From: Larkinella arboricola
GTDB taxonomy: Bacteria; Bacteroidota; Bacteroidia; Cytophagales; Spirosomataceae
Length of the DNA: 64,000 nucleotides
Assembly (NCBI RefSeq): GCF_003259745.1
Contig: NZ_QLMC01000004.1
Span: 558,001 to 622,000 of the forward strand
Direction: 5' to 3'
In this document: positions 52,666-60,403 of the stretch, piece after piece
Layout of the letters: the number at the start of each line of letters is the position of its first letter
How positions within the stretch are numbered: position 1 is the stretch's first letter
The notes under the pieces: generated by a model
Database searches by the model: none
What the model was told of the DNA's origin: nothing
The model's input: only the letters and a program-made list of their open reading frames with translations
Translations under genes and position numbers: made by a program

Positions 52666-53448
52666 ATGAACCTGAACCTGACTGAAAAAGTAATTATTGT
52701 AACGGGCGGAGCCAAGGGCATTGGCGAGGGAATCTCGACCGTGCTGGCCGCCGAAGGAGCCATTCCGGTGATTGTTGGACGCAACGAAGCGGATAATCAG
52801 CGGACCGTCGAAGCACTTACGGCCATCGGTGCGCAGTCCTTCCAGATTGTGGCTGAATTAACCCGGCCCGACGAATGCAAAAAAGCCGTGGAGCAAACGC
52901 TGGCTCGGTTCGGACGCATCGATGGCCTGGTCAACAACGCGGGCGTAAACGACGGCGTTGGGCTGGAAAACGGCGATTATGAACGGTTTATGCAGTCGCT
53001 GCATAAAAACATGGTTCATTATTACCTGATGGCGCACCATGCCCTGCCGGCCCTCAAGGCGTCGAAAGGCGCGATTGTAAACATCACGTCAAAAACCGCC
53101 GAAACCGGGCAGGGTAACACCTCGGCCTATGCCGCAGCCAACGGTGGTCGGAATGCCCTGACGCGTGAATGGGCCGTGGAGTTGTTGCCGTACAGCATCC
53201 GGGTCAATGCCGTGGTCGTCTCCGAATCGTGGACACCCCTGTACGAAAACTGGATCAACACGTTTGACGATCCGAAGGCCAAGCTCGACAGCATTGTCTC
53301 CAAAATACCGTTGGAAAAACGAATGACCACCCCGGAAGAAATTGCCAACATGGTGGTTTTTCTGCTCTCCAGCAAATCGAGTCACACCACCGGGCAGATG
53401 ATTTACGTCGATGGCGGTTACGTGCATCTGGATCGGGCGCTGACCTAA
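52666..53448 (+). CDS. SDR oxidoreductase, probable L-fucose dehydrogenase, lacking the catalytic lysine
   Basis: This is a 260-residue short-chain dehydrogenase with the cofactor motif TGGAKGIG (13-20), NNAG near 90-93, S142 and Y155. The lysine of the YxxxK motif is replaced: the sequence is YAAAN, with Asn159 encoded by AAC at 53140-53142. Lysine here normally binds the nicotinamide ribose and lowers the tyrosine pKa. Position between lactonase and FucP genes suggests oxidation of L-fucose to the lactone. The C-terminal TTGQMIYVDGGYVHLDRAL is intact, so the gene is not decayed. Confidence 0.82.
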   Translation: MNLNLTEKVIIVTGGAKGIGEGISTVLAAEGAIPVIVGRNEADNQRTVEALTAIGAQSFQIVAELTRPDECKKAVEQTLARFGRIDGLVNNAGVNDGVGLENGDYERFMQSLHKNMVHYYLMAHHALPALKASKGAIVNITSKTAETGQGNTSAYAAANGGRNALTREWAVELLPYSIRVNAVVVSESWTPLYENWINTFDDPKAKLDSIVSKIPLEKRMTTPEEIANMVVFLLSSKSSHTTGQMIYVDGGYVHLDRALT

Positions 53449-53499
53449 CCCATTGCGATTGAGCAAATAAAATTTTATACCCAATTCTTGTAACCCCTC

Positions 53500-54792
53500 A
53501 TGGCAACTGTACCTTCTTCTGCCACGGCTCCGAAAACCGGTTCGACGCGCAACTACACACTGGCGTTTGCGCTGGTGACGAGCCTGTTTTTTCTGTGGGC
53601 CTTTGTCCATAATCTGGAACCCATTCTGATTCCGCACCTCAAAAAAGCCTGCCAGTTGACGGATTTGCAGTCGGCGCTGATCGACTCGGCGGTTTATCTG
53701 GGGTATTTTCTGATGGCGCTTCCGGCGGGGTACGTGATGAAGAAATACGGGTACCAGCGGGGCATCATTGCCGGTCTGGTGATGTACGCAGCGGGCGCAT
53801 TTCTGTTTGTCCCGGCTGCCGACACGCGGATGTACGGCTTTTTTCTGGGGGCGTTGTTTATCATTGCTTCGGGTTGTGCGTTTCTGGAAACAGCCGCTAA
53901 CCCGTACGTTACCATTCTGGGCGACCCATCCACGGCAACAACCCGGCTTAACTTTAGCCAGTCGTTCAACGGACTGGGCGCGTTTCTGGCTCCGGTTGTA
54001 GGTGGGCGCGTCATCCTGAGCGGTATTGAACACTCCGACGCCGAACTTGCCGCCATGTCGTCGGAACAGCTAAACAGCTATCTGCAATACGAAGCCGATC
54101 AGGTCAAAATGCCGTATATCATCATCGGCGTGGTGGTGGTAGCCGTGGCCGCCCTGTTTATGTTTACGAAGCTGCCGGACATCAGCGAAAGCGAGAAAAA
54201 AGCGCCTTCGACCCTGGGCTCCGTGTGGCGGCATCGGCATTTGCGCTGGGGCGTCATCGCGCAGTTTTTCTACGTGGGCGCGCAGGTGTGTGTTACCAGC
54301 TTCTTTATCCGGTTTGCCAAATTTTCCAGTGATGTACCCGAAAAAACAGCCGCTGAGTGGCTGGGATGGGCCATGCTGGGCTTTCTGATTGGCCGGTTTA
54401 TCGGCACCTATCTTTCGCGGTTTATTGCCGCCAACCGTCTTCTAACCATTTACTCGCTGATCAGCGCCGGGCTGCTGGCGGTCGCGATGACCATGCAATC
54501 GCAGGTTGCGGTCTGGGCCATTTTTGCCGTTCCGTTTTTCGAGTCAATCATGTTTGCTACCATTTTTTCGCTTGGCATTTCCCGACTGGAAGAAGATACC
54601 GAACTGGGTTCGTCGCTGCTCGTGATGGCCATTGCCGGCGGGGCCCTGTTTCCGGTACTGATGGGTTATATTTCCGACCAGAGCAACATCAAAATCGCCT
54701 ACATCATCCCGTTGTTGTGCTTTTTAGTGGTCGCTTACTACGGCTGGAAAGGCTATAAAGTGCAGAGTGATGAGTTAAAAGTGAAGAGTTAA
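53500..54792 (+). CDS. fucP: L-fucose:H+ symporter FucP, MFS
   Basis: This 430-residue transporter has twelve membrane helices. Residues FALVTSLFFLWAFVHNLEPILIPHLKKACQL correspond to the FucP opening, FLETAANPYVTILGDPSTATTRLNFSQSFNGLGAFLAP is the family signature, and FFYVGAQVCVTSFFIRF opens the second half. It carries L-fucose with protons across the inner membrane. The final residues SDELKVKS are encoded by the heptamer repeat at 54764-54844 and replace whatever native end the gene had. Confidence 0.93.
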   Translation: MATVPSSATAPKTGSTRNYTLAFALVTSLFFLWAFVHNLEPILIPHLKKACQLTDLQSALIDSAVYLGYFLMALPAGYVMKKYGYQRGIIAGLVMYAAGAFLFVPAADTRMYGFFLGALFIIASGCAFLETAANPYVTILGDPSTATTRLNFSQSFNGLGAFLAPVVGGRVILSGIEHSDAELAAMSSEQLNSYLQYEADQVKMPYIIIGVVVVAVAALFMFTKLPDISESEKKAPSTLGSVWRHRHLRWGVIAQFFYVGAQVCVTSFFIRFAKFSSDVPEKTAAEWLGWAMLGFLIGRFIGTYLSRFIAANRLLTIYSLISAGLLAVAMTMQSQVAVWAIFAVPFFESIMFATIFSLGISRLEEDTELGSSLLVMAIAGGALFPVLMGYISDQSNIKIAYIIPLLCFLVVAYYGWKGYKVQSDELKVKS

Positions 54793-54844
54793 CTTAACAG
54801 ACTCGCCATTTTAACTCTTAACTTTTCATTCCTAACTCATCACT
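54764..54844. repeat. inverted heptamer-repeat hairpin between fucP and the mutarotase gene
   Basis: Left units include GAGTGAT, GAGTTAA, AAGTGAA and GAGTTAA; the inverted right arm carries GAGTGAT, GAGTTAG, GAATGAA, AAGTTAA and GAGTTAA. The outer 13 bases (GAGTGATGAGTTA) pair perfectly. The tract covers the last fucP codons and runs to five bases before the next ATG, with no gene inside. Confidence 0.75.
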
Positions 54845-54848
54845 CCTT

Positions 54849-55175
54849 ATGCGTTATTGTTTTGCTCTTGATCTCGTGGATGATCCGGTGAAGATTGCCG
54901 AATATGAGAAATACCACGAAAAACTCCGACCCGAAATTGAAGAAAGTATCCGGTCGGCGGGTATCACGGAGATGGAAATTTACCGCATCGGAAACCGTCT
55001 GTTTATGATTATGGAAACCGACGACACGTTTTCGTTTGAGCGGAAGGCCGAAATGGACGCCAGCAACCCAAAGGTGCAGGAATGGGAAAATCTGATGTGG
55101 ACCTACCAGCAGGCGCTGCCGATGGCGAAACCGGGCGAAAAATGGCTTCTTTTGGATAACATTTTCCGGCTTTAA
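54849..55175 (+). CDS. RhaM-type sugar mutarotase, probable L-fucose mutarotase
   Basis: This 108-residue protein of the L-rhamnose mutarotase family (RhaM/DUF718) has RYCFALDLVDDPVKIAEYEKYH, EIEESIRSAGITEMEIYRIGNRLFMIME and a WMWTYQQALPMAKPGEKW-like tail, with the family's conserved Y and H near residues 18-23. Members speed the interconversion of alpha and beta anomers. In fucose loci this family takes the place of FucU, supplying the anomer the dehydrogenase uses. It ends the core catabolic block. Confidence 0.88.
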   Translation: MRYCFALDLVDDPVKIAEYEKYHEKLRPEIEESIRSAGITEMEIYRIGNRLFMIMETDDTFSFERKAEMDASNPKVQEWENLMWTYQQALPMAKPGEKWLLLDNIFRL

Positions 55176-55219
55176 CCGCGCGTTGGACACCAGCTACTGC
55201 CGGAAAACGGATTTGTGCG

Positions 55220-55227
55220 TATTTTTG
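55220..55227 (+). promoter_or_regulatory. -7 element before the EEP-family gene
   Basis: TATTTTTG matches TAnnTTTG exactly and lies 23 bases before the ATG at 55251. No well-placed -33 TTG is seen. Confidence 0.3.
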
Positions 55228-55250
55228 GCCGGAACCAACCTGACCAATCC

Positions 55251-56024
55251 ATGCGAATTCGTCTATTGCTTGTTGTGGTGTTGAGTGTTTTTTTTCGGAA
55301 AGCGATTGCTCAATCGACGATTACGGTTTTAACCTACAACATCCACCACGGTGCCAACGAGAAGGAGCAGAATACCCTTGTACAGATCGGGCGGTTGATC
55401 CGGGACTATAGCCCGGATCTGGTCGCTTTGCAGGAAGTTGACAGTGCCACTACCCGCAGCCGCGGCTTCGACCACCTTAAGCAACTGGCCCGGCTGACAT
55501 CCATGCACCCGCTTTACGGGAAAACCATCAATTTTCAAGGAGGTAAGTACGGGATAGCTATTTTGTCAAAGTATCCTATCATTGCCAGTCAGAATGCAAT
55601 GTTGCCCAATCCGGACAAAACCGAGCCACGGGCTTTGTTGTGTGCGTATGTGGAGTTGCCGAACGAGAAAACAATCCGGTTTTGCAATACTCAACTCGAC
55701 AACAAATCGCCCCTGAATCGGGATGTGCAATTGGCGGCTGTTGATAAGGCGCTGGAAAACAGCATTCAGCCCGTAATATGGTGCGGTGACTTTAACACTG
55801 ATCCCGACGACCCGGAAGTTGAAAAGCTGATGGACCGCTGGGTCGATGCCGGAAAAGATTCGCAGACGCCGACGTTGGTAGGAACCGGAGCGCGGACTGA
55901 TTACATTCTGACCCTGAAACAAAGTGAATTGCAACTGGTTCGGTACCGGGTGCTGAATGTGCCGAAATATTCGAATCATCTGCCGGTATTGGCAACATAT
56001 CGTTTCCGAAACCCAAAAAAATGA
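55251..56024 (+). CDS. secreted endonuclease/exonuclease/phosphatase family protein
   Basis: This 257-residue protein has a signal peptide (MRIRLLLVVVLSVFFRKAIAQ, start at the ATG at 55251; a GTG lies at 55215). The EEP fold is seen in VLTYNIHHGANE, LVALQEVDSATTRSRG, the central FCNTQLDNKS, IWCGDFNTDPDDPEV and a final SNHLPVLATYRF. These carry the catalytic N, E, D-x-N and H residues. Secreted relatives act on phosphodiesters or inositol phosphates; the substrate here is unknown. It sits between fucose and lactate genes. Confidence 0.85.
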   Translation: MRIRLLLVVVLSVFFRKAIAQSTITVLTYNIHHGANEKEQNTLVQIGRLIRDYSPDLVALQEVDSATTRSRGFDHLKQLARLTSMHPLYGKTINFQGGKYGIAILSKYPIIASQNAMLPNPDKTEPRALLCAYVELPNEKTIRFCNTQLDNKSPLNRDVQLAAVDKALENSIQPVIWCGDFNTDPDDPEVEKLMDRWVDAGKDSQTPTLVGTGARTDYILTLKQSELQLVRYRVLNVPKYSNHLPVLATYRFRNPKK

Positions 56025-56100
56025 AGGGTGTTGACGTTGGTTGTGAGCGGGCAAAAACCGTTGCGGCTACCGGAAAGGCCCTTGTAACTACTCACTACGC

Positions 56101-56838
56101 ATGAAAGTCGCACTTTTTTTGCCGTGCTACGTTGACCAGTTTTACCCGAAAGTTGGTATTGCGACACTGCAATTGTTGGAGAAACTGGGGTGTACGGTTA
56201 CGTATCCGCTCAACCAGACCTGTTGTGGGCAGCCGATGGCCAATTCGGGTTTTGAGAGTATGGCCCACGGTTGTAATGAACTGTTTGTCGAGAATTTTGG
56301 AGATAATTACGACGCCATCGTTTGTCCGTCAGGCAGTTGCGCGTTGCATATCAAACATCACCTGCATTCGGACAAGCGCGAAGGCGATGCCACCCATATT
56401 CGCAATCATATTTACGAACTGACGGAGTTTCTGACGGATGTGCTGAACGTGGAGCAACTACCGGCGCGGTTTCCGCACAAGGTCGGTCTGCACCAGAGTT
56501 GCCACGGGCAGCGTGGGTTACACCTGTCGCAGATGTCGGAACTGGTGGCGGCTCCGTTTTCCAAACCGGAAAAACTGCTGCATATGGTCGACGAGCTGGA
56601 GCTGATTAATCTGGACCGGAAGGACGAGTGCTGCGGGTTTGGCGGAACGTTCTGTGTGTTTGAAGAAGCCGTATCGGCCCGGATGGGCGTCGATCGAGTC
56701 GAAGACCACGTGCGGAACGGCGCGGAGGTGCTGACCGGGGGCGATATGTCGTGTCTGATGCACCTGGAAGGCATTGTCCGGCGGCAGAAGTTGCCGGTGA
56801 AGGTGATGCACATTGCGGAGATTCTGAACCAGGAATAA
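56101..56838 (+). CDS. lutA: lactate utilization protein A (LutA), iron-sulfur
   Basis: This 245-residue protein has the two CCG cysteine-rich domains (Pfam CCG/DUF224) of LutA and the glycolate oxidase/heterodisulfide reductase family: CPCYVDQFYP-like start, NQTCCGQPMANSGF, ICPSGSCALHIK-like tract, HQSCHGQRGL and KDECCGFGGTFCVFEEAVSARMG. It is part of the LutABC complex that oxidises L-lactate. Here lactate would come from the fucose pathway just upstream. Unusually it is separated from lutB by a two-gene membrane-protein/XRE cassette. Confidence 0.93.
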   Translation: MKVALFLPCYVDQFYPKVGIATLQLLEKLGCTVTYPLNQTCCGQPMANSGFESMAHGCNELFVENFGDNYDAIVCPSGSCALHIKHHLHSDKREGDATHIRNHIYELTEFLTDVLNVEQLPARFPHKVGLHQSCHGQRGLHLSQMSELVAAPFSKPEKLLHMVDELELINLDRKDECCGFGGTFCVFEEAVSARMGVDRVEDHVRNGAEVLTGGDMSCLMHLEGIVRRQKLPVKVMHIAEILNQE

Positions 56839-56864
56839 CCGTTTAATAATAGGTATATAGTTTA

Positions 56865-56896
56865 TTTGACTATTTGTAAAGCTAACTTTACTTTTG
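56865..56896 (+). promoter_or_regulatory. promoter and operator of the membrane-protein/XRE cassette
   Basis: TTTG (56865-56868) and TACTTTTG (56889-56896) are 20 bases apart, an exact Bacteroidota promoter. Between and overlapping them is the perfect inverted repeat GTAAAG-CTAA-CTTTAC (56876-56891), well placed for repression by the XRE protein encoded at 57428. Confidence 0.6.
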
Positions 56897-56918
56897 GTCA
56901 ACTAAACTTTATATATCT

Positions 56919-57431
56919 ATGAAAGCACAGGGGCTATTACCGCATCATTACCGGCTGATTGGCTGGTTGTTATTTGTTCCGTCGGCAATTTTGGGCCTTG
57001 CTGCCCGATACGCTGATTTTAGTTTTGAGTTTCTGTGCTTTTCATTTACCAAAGCTCCCGGATCGGAGGGTAGTTTTTTTGATAAGCTGTTATGGGAGTT
57101 GATGGGAGGGGGAACATTTATGAATAACAATTACAATGCAGTAAATTTTACCGACGAGGTAGCTGCTATTGGAATTATAATAGGCTTATTATTTATCGCT
57201 TTTTCCAAGGAGAAAGTGGAGGACGAAATGATTAGCCGACTGCGTCTGGAATCGTTGCAGTGGGCGGTTTATATTAATTACATCGTACTCGGTGTGCTGA
57301 TCATTTTAGTACACGGTGGATTGTTTCTGGAAGTGATGGTTTACAATATGTTTACGGTTTTGCTCATGTTCATCATCCGGTTTCGCCTGGCCATTCGCCG
57401 AAATGAACGAACAGTGTTGATGGCGTTATGA
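56919..57431 (+). CDS. hypothetical four-helix membrane protein paired with an XRE regulator
   Basis: This 170-residue protein has about four membrane helices (residues about 12-30, 78-92, 115-132 and 138-155), with the loop FSKEKVEDEMISRLRLESLQW between the second and third. I recognise the arrangement, a small integral membrane protein overlapping a short Cro/C1-type repressor, from many Bacteroidota, where the pair is of unknown function. The stop overlaps the next start as ATGA. Confidence 0.7.
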   Translation: MKAQGLLPHHYRLIGWLLFVPSAILGLAARYADFSFEFLCFSFTKAPGSEGSFFDKLLWELMGGGTFMNNNYNAVNFTDEVAAIGIIIGLLFIAFSKEKVEDEMISRLRLESLQWAVYINYIVLGVLIILVHGGLFLEVMVYNMFTVLLMFIIRFRLAIRRNERTVLMAL

Positions 57432-57628
57432 AAAATCGGATTAAGGTAGGGCGGGCCGAGCGGGATTTGTCGCAGGCGGACCTGGCCGAGCGGATTGGTG
57501 TCAGCCGACAAACGATCAATTCCATTGAAACGGGCCGTTATGTCCCTTCCACCATCCTGGCCCTGAAACTGGCGCAGGTGTTTGAGAAACCCGTCGAGGA
57601 GCTATTTCAGTTGGATGAAACGGATTGA
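57428..57628 (+). CDS. XRE/Cro family helix-turn-helix regulator
   Basis: This 66-residue protein is little more than a helix-turn-helix: IKVGRAERDLSQADLAERIGVSRQTINSIETGRYVPSTILALKLAQVFEKPVEELFQL, the YozG-like subgroup. It is translationally coupled to the membrane protein and probably represses their shared promoter, where a palindrome lies between the -33 and -7 boxes. There is no reason to link it to lactate or fucose control except its position. Confidence 0.9.
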   Translation: MKNRIKVGRAERDLSQADLAERIGVSRQTINSIETGRYVPSTILALKLAQVFEKPVEELFQLDETD

Positions 57629-57722
57629 ACGGGCCAAAAAGAAGGAATTGATCGGTAGATTAATACGTTTATAAAAGAGGAGAATCCTGAATTAACCCTG
57701 ATAGCTGTCAAGTCGCCAAAAT

Positions 57723-59093
57723 ATGATGAACCATTCTCAGGCCGCAGAGGAATTTACCCACGACGTTGACCGGACGACCTGGCACGATAAAACGCTGTGG
57801 TTTGTGCGCGAAAAACGCGACAAGGCTGTTTTTCAAATTCCGGAGTGGGAGGCACTGCGCGAAGCCGCATCCCGGATCAAGCACAACGCTTTGTCCAATC
57901 TGGATGAATACCTGCTTGAATTTGAGCAAAATGCCATCAATAATGGGGTAAAGGTGCATTGGGCCGCCGACGGCAGGGAACACAACGAAATTGTGCTGCA
58001 AATCCTGCGGGAAACCGGCGCGACGCAGATGGTCAAAAGCAAGTCGATGCTGACCGAGGAATGCCACCTGAACGAGTTTCTGATTGAACAGGGCGTTGAT
58101 GTGGTGGATACGGATCTGGGAGAGCGCGTTGTGCAATTGGCCAAAGAACCGCCCAGCCACATTGTGATGCCATGTATTCACAAGAAGAAGGAGGAAATCG
58201 GTGAGCTTTTCCACGAACACCTGGGTACCGAAAAAGGCGCTTCCGACCCGAAATACCTCGCCGAAGCCGCCCGCCAGCACCTGCGCGAAAAATTTCTGAC
58301 GCGACGGGCCGCACTCACGGGTGTCAACTTTGCCGTGGCCGAAACGGGCGGGTTTGTGGTCTGTACCAACGAAGGGAACGCCGACATGGGCGCGCACCTG
58401 GCCGATGTGCACATCGCCAGCATGGGTATTGAGAAAATCATTCCGAAAGCCCAGCACCTCGGTGTTTTCTTACGGCTCCTGGCGCGTAGTGCCACCGGGC
58501 AACCCGTTACGACCTATTCGAGCCACTTCCACCGGCCCCGCGCGTGTCAGGCGATGCACATTATTATTGTCGATAATGGCCGGACGACGCAGTTGGGCCG
58601 GCCGGATTTCCGGAATTCGCTGAAGTGCATTCGCTGCGGTGCGTGTATGAATACCTGCCCGGTATACCGCCGAAGCGGGGGGCATAGCTACCACAATGCC
58701 GTTGCCGGGCCGATTGGCTCCATTCTGGCCCCGAACCTGGATATGCGCAAGAATGCTGATTTGCCGTTTGCTTCCACGCTGTGCGGTTCCTGCTCAAATG
58801 TATGTCCGGTCAAGATTGATATTCACGATCAACTCTATAAATGGCGGCAGGTTCTGGCGGCTGAAGGGTACGTAGACAGCAGCAAGAAACAGGGAATGAA
58901 AGTGATGGCCAGCGTATTTGCCAATCCGAAGCTGTTCCGTTTTTCGGGAAAGGCGGGCCGGACCATGATGCGTCTGGTTCCGTTCTCGGTTTCCAATCCG
59001 CTGAATCCCTGGTACAAACAGCGCGAAATGCCCGAACCACCGAAGGAAAGTTTCCGGGAGTGGTATATGAAGAGATCTAGTAAAGAACAATAA
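57723..59093 (+). CDS. lutB: lactate utilization protein B (LutB), iron-sulfur
   Basis: This 456-residue LutB-type protein has an N-terminal LUD-like domain (VKVHWAADGREHNEIVLQILRETGATQMVKSKSMLTEE) and two ferredoxin clusters, CIRCGACMNTCP starting near residue 302 and CGSCSNVCPVKI near 354. The DUF3390-like C-terminus follows. It acts with LutA and LutC to pass electrons from lactate to the respiratory chain. Two ATGs (57723 and 57726) are possible starts. A 12-base stem lies between it and lutC. Confidence 0.95.
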   Translation: MMNHSQAAEEFTHDVDRTTWHDKTLWFVREKRDKAVFQIPEWEALREAASRIKHNALSNLDEYLLEFEQNAINNGVKVHWAADGREHNEIVLQILRETGATQMVKSKSMLTEECHLNEFLIEQGVDVVDTDLGERVVQLAKEPPSHIVMPCIHKKKEEIGELFHEHLGTEKGASDPKYLAEAARQHLREKFLTRRAALTGVNFAVAETGGFVVCTNEGNADMGAHLADVHIASMGIEKIIPKAQHLGVFLRLLARSATGQPVTTYSSHFHRPRACQAMHIIIVDNGRTTQLGRPDFRNSLKCIRCGACMNTCPVYRRSGGHSYHNAVAGPIGSILAPNLDMRKNADLPFASTLCGSCSNVCPVKIDIHDQLYKWRQVLAAEGYVDSSKKQGMKVMASVFANPKLFRFSGKAGRTMMRLVPFSVSNPLNPWYKQREMPEPPKESFREWYMKRSSKEQ

Positions 59094-59105
59094 AGAAACG
59101 TGATA

Positions 59106-59148
59106 AACCGCACGGACGGCTTCTTATTCAGACAGCGTCCGTGCGGTT
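59106..59148 (+). terminator. hairpin between lutB and lutC
   Basis: AACCGCACGGAC (59106-59117) pairs perfectly with 59137-59148. Only a weak T-rich tail follows, so it may lower lutC expression or protect the lutB mRNA end rather than stop transcription. Confidence 0.45.
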
Positions 59149-59163
59149 CGTTATTCATAAAAA

Positions 59164-59754
59164 ATGAACAGTCGCGAACGCATCCTGGCCGCCGTCCGTC
59201 AGAATAAACCTGAACTCCAGCCTTTACCGGAAACCACCACTTTTGTGTCAGACTTTCCGGATCTTGTTGCAAAATTTTGTGAAATCCTGCGGTTTATTGG
59301 TGGAACACCGGTGGTTGTTGCCAATTATCAGGAAGCGGAGCAGTACATCCGGCAGACGTATGGCGATTTGTCAAACATTGTCAGTAAAGTTCCGGTTTTA
59401 GAGTCATTAGCAACTACACAGTGGGACGTTGAGGATCCGCACCAACTGGAAGCCGTTGATTTAGCCATCATTCAGGGGGTGTTTGGCGTGGCCGAAAACT
59501 CGGCCATCTGGGTGCCGGAGGAGCGGGGTGGACATCGCGTGCTGCCGTTTATCTGCCAGCACCTGGTCCTGATTCTCAACGCATCGGATCTGGTGCCGAA
59601 TATGCACGATGCCTACCAGCGACTCAACGTAGGAGAAGCGGGGTTCGGCGTGTTTATTGCCGGGCCGTCGAAAACCGCCGATATTGAACAGGCGCTGGTT
59701 ATTGGCGCCCACGGTGCCCGGAGCCTTTCGGTAGTGTTGTTGCAAAATACCTAA
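59164..59754 (+). CDS. lutC: lactate utilization protein C (LutC), LUD domain
   Basis: This 196-residue LUD-domain protein has the family core AVDLAIIQGVFGVAENSAIWVPEERGGHRVLPFICQHLVLIL and the C-terminal GVFIAGPSKTADIEQALVIGAHGARSLSVVLL. It is the third part of the LutABC lactate-oxidising system. It is separated from lutB by 70 bases and a hairpin but has no clear promoter of its own. Confidence 0.92.
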   Translation: MNSRERILAAVRQNKPELQPLPETTTFVSDFPDLVAKFCEILRFIGGTPVVVANYQEAEQYIRQTYGDLSNIVSKVPVLESLATTQWDVEDPHQLEAVDLAIIQGVFGVAENSAIWVPEERGGHRVLPFICQHLVLILNASDLVPNMHDAYQRLNVGEAGFGVFIAGPSKTADIEQALVIGAHGARSLSVVLLQNT

Positions 59755-59759
59755 TAAAA

Positions 59760-60374
59760 ATGATAGGCCATATCGTAAAAAGCGTATCTTGGCCGAAAAC
59801 GGGCAGCAACGTGACAACGATTTATTTAGATACCTGCACTCTGCGGCCGTGGCGGGATGGCGATGAATTTTCGCTGTCAGAGCAGGCCAATAACCGCAAA
59901 ATCTGGGACCGGGTTCGGGATTTTTTTCCGCATCCTTATACCGTGCGGGATGCCAGCTCGTGGATTCGAATGAATCGGTCATACCAGCAGCCGGTCAATC
60001 TGGCCATCGACATTGGCGGAAGGGCCGTTGGCAACGTCGGTTTTACCATCAAGGAAGACATTTACCGTCATAACGCCGAAATCGGGTACTGGCTGGGGGA
60101 AGCTCACTGGGGACAGGGCATTATGAGCGAAGTGCTGCCGGCGATGGTTAATTATATCTTCTCCAATTTTCAGGTAAACCGTCTTTTCGGCTGTGTGCTG
60201 GAAGGCAATACCGTATCGATGCGGGTACTACAACAGGCGGGTTTTCGGGCCGAAGCGGTTCTGAAAAAAGCCGCCTATAAGAATAACCAGTACCTCGATG
60301 AGCATATCTTTGCCCTGCTCCGGGAAGAATTTGTGACTCGCCAGGGACAGATTTCTCTGGCCGGAAAGCAGTAG
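59760..60374 (+). CDS. GNAT family N-acetyltransferase, RimJ/RimL-like
   Basis: This 204-residue acetyltransferase of the RimJ/RimL type has TCTLRPWRDGDEFSLSEQANNRKIW, the acetyl-CoA motif IGYWLGEAHWGQGIMSEVLP, and NRLFGCVLEGNTVSMRVLQQAGFRAEAVLKKAAYKN with the usual DEHIFAL ending. The start at 59760 follows lutC by five bases; a GTG at 59811 is a possible alternative that begins nearer the fold. The target is unknown; relatives modify ribosomal protein N termini or amino-acid analogues. Confidence 0.87.
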   Translation: MIGHIVKSVSWPKTGSNVTTIYLDTCTLRPWRDGDEFSLSEQANNRKIWDRVRDFFPHPYTVRDASSWIRMNRSYQQPVNLAIDIGGRAVGNVGFTIKEDIYRHNAEIGYWLGEAHWGQGIMSEVLPAMVNYIFSNFQVNRLFGCVLEGNTVSMRVLQQAGFRAEAVLKKAAYKNNQYLDEHIFALLREEFVTRQGQISLAGKQ

Positions 60375-60403
60375 GGTTCTTCGGAAAGTTGTTTCTTTGC
60401 ACC

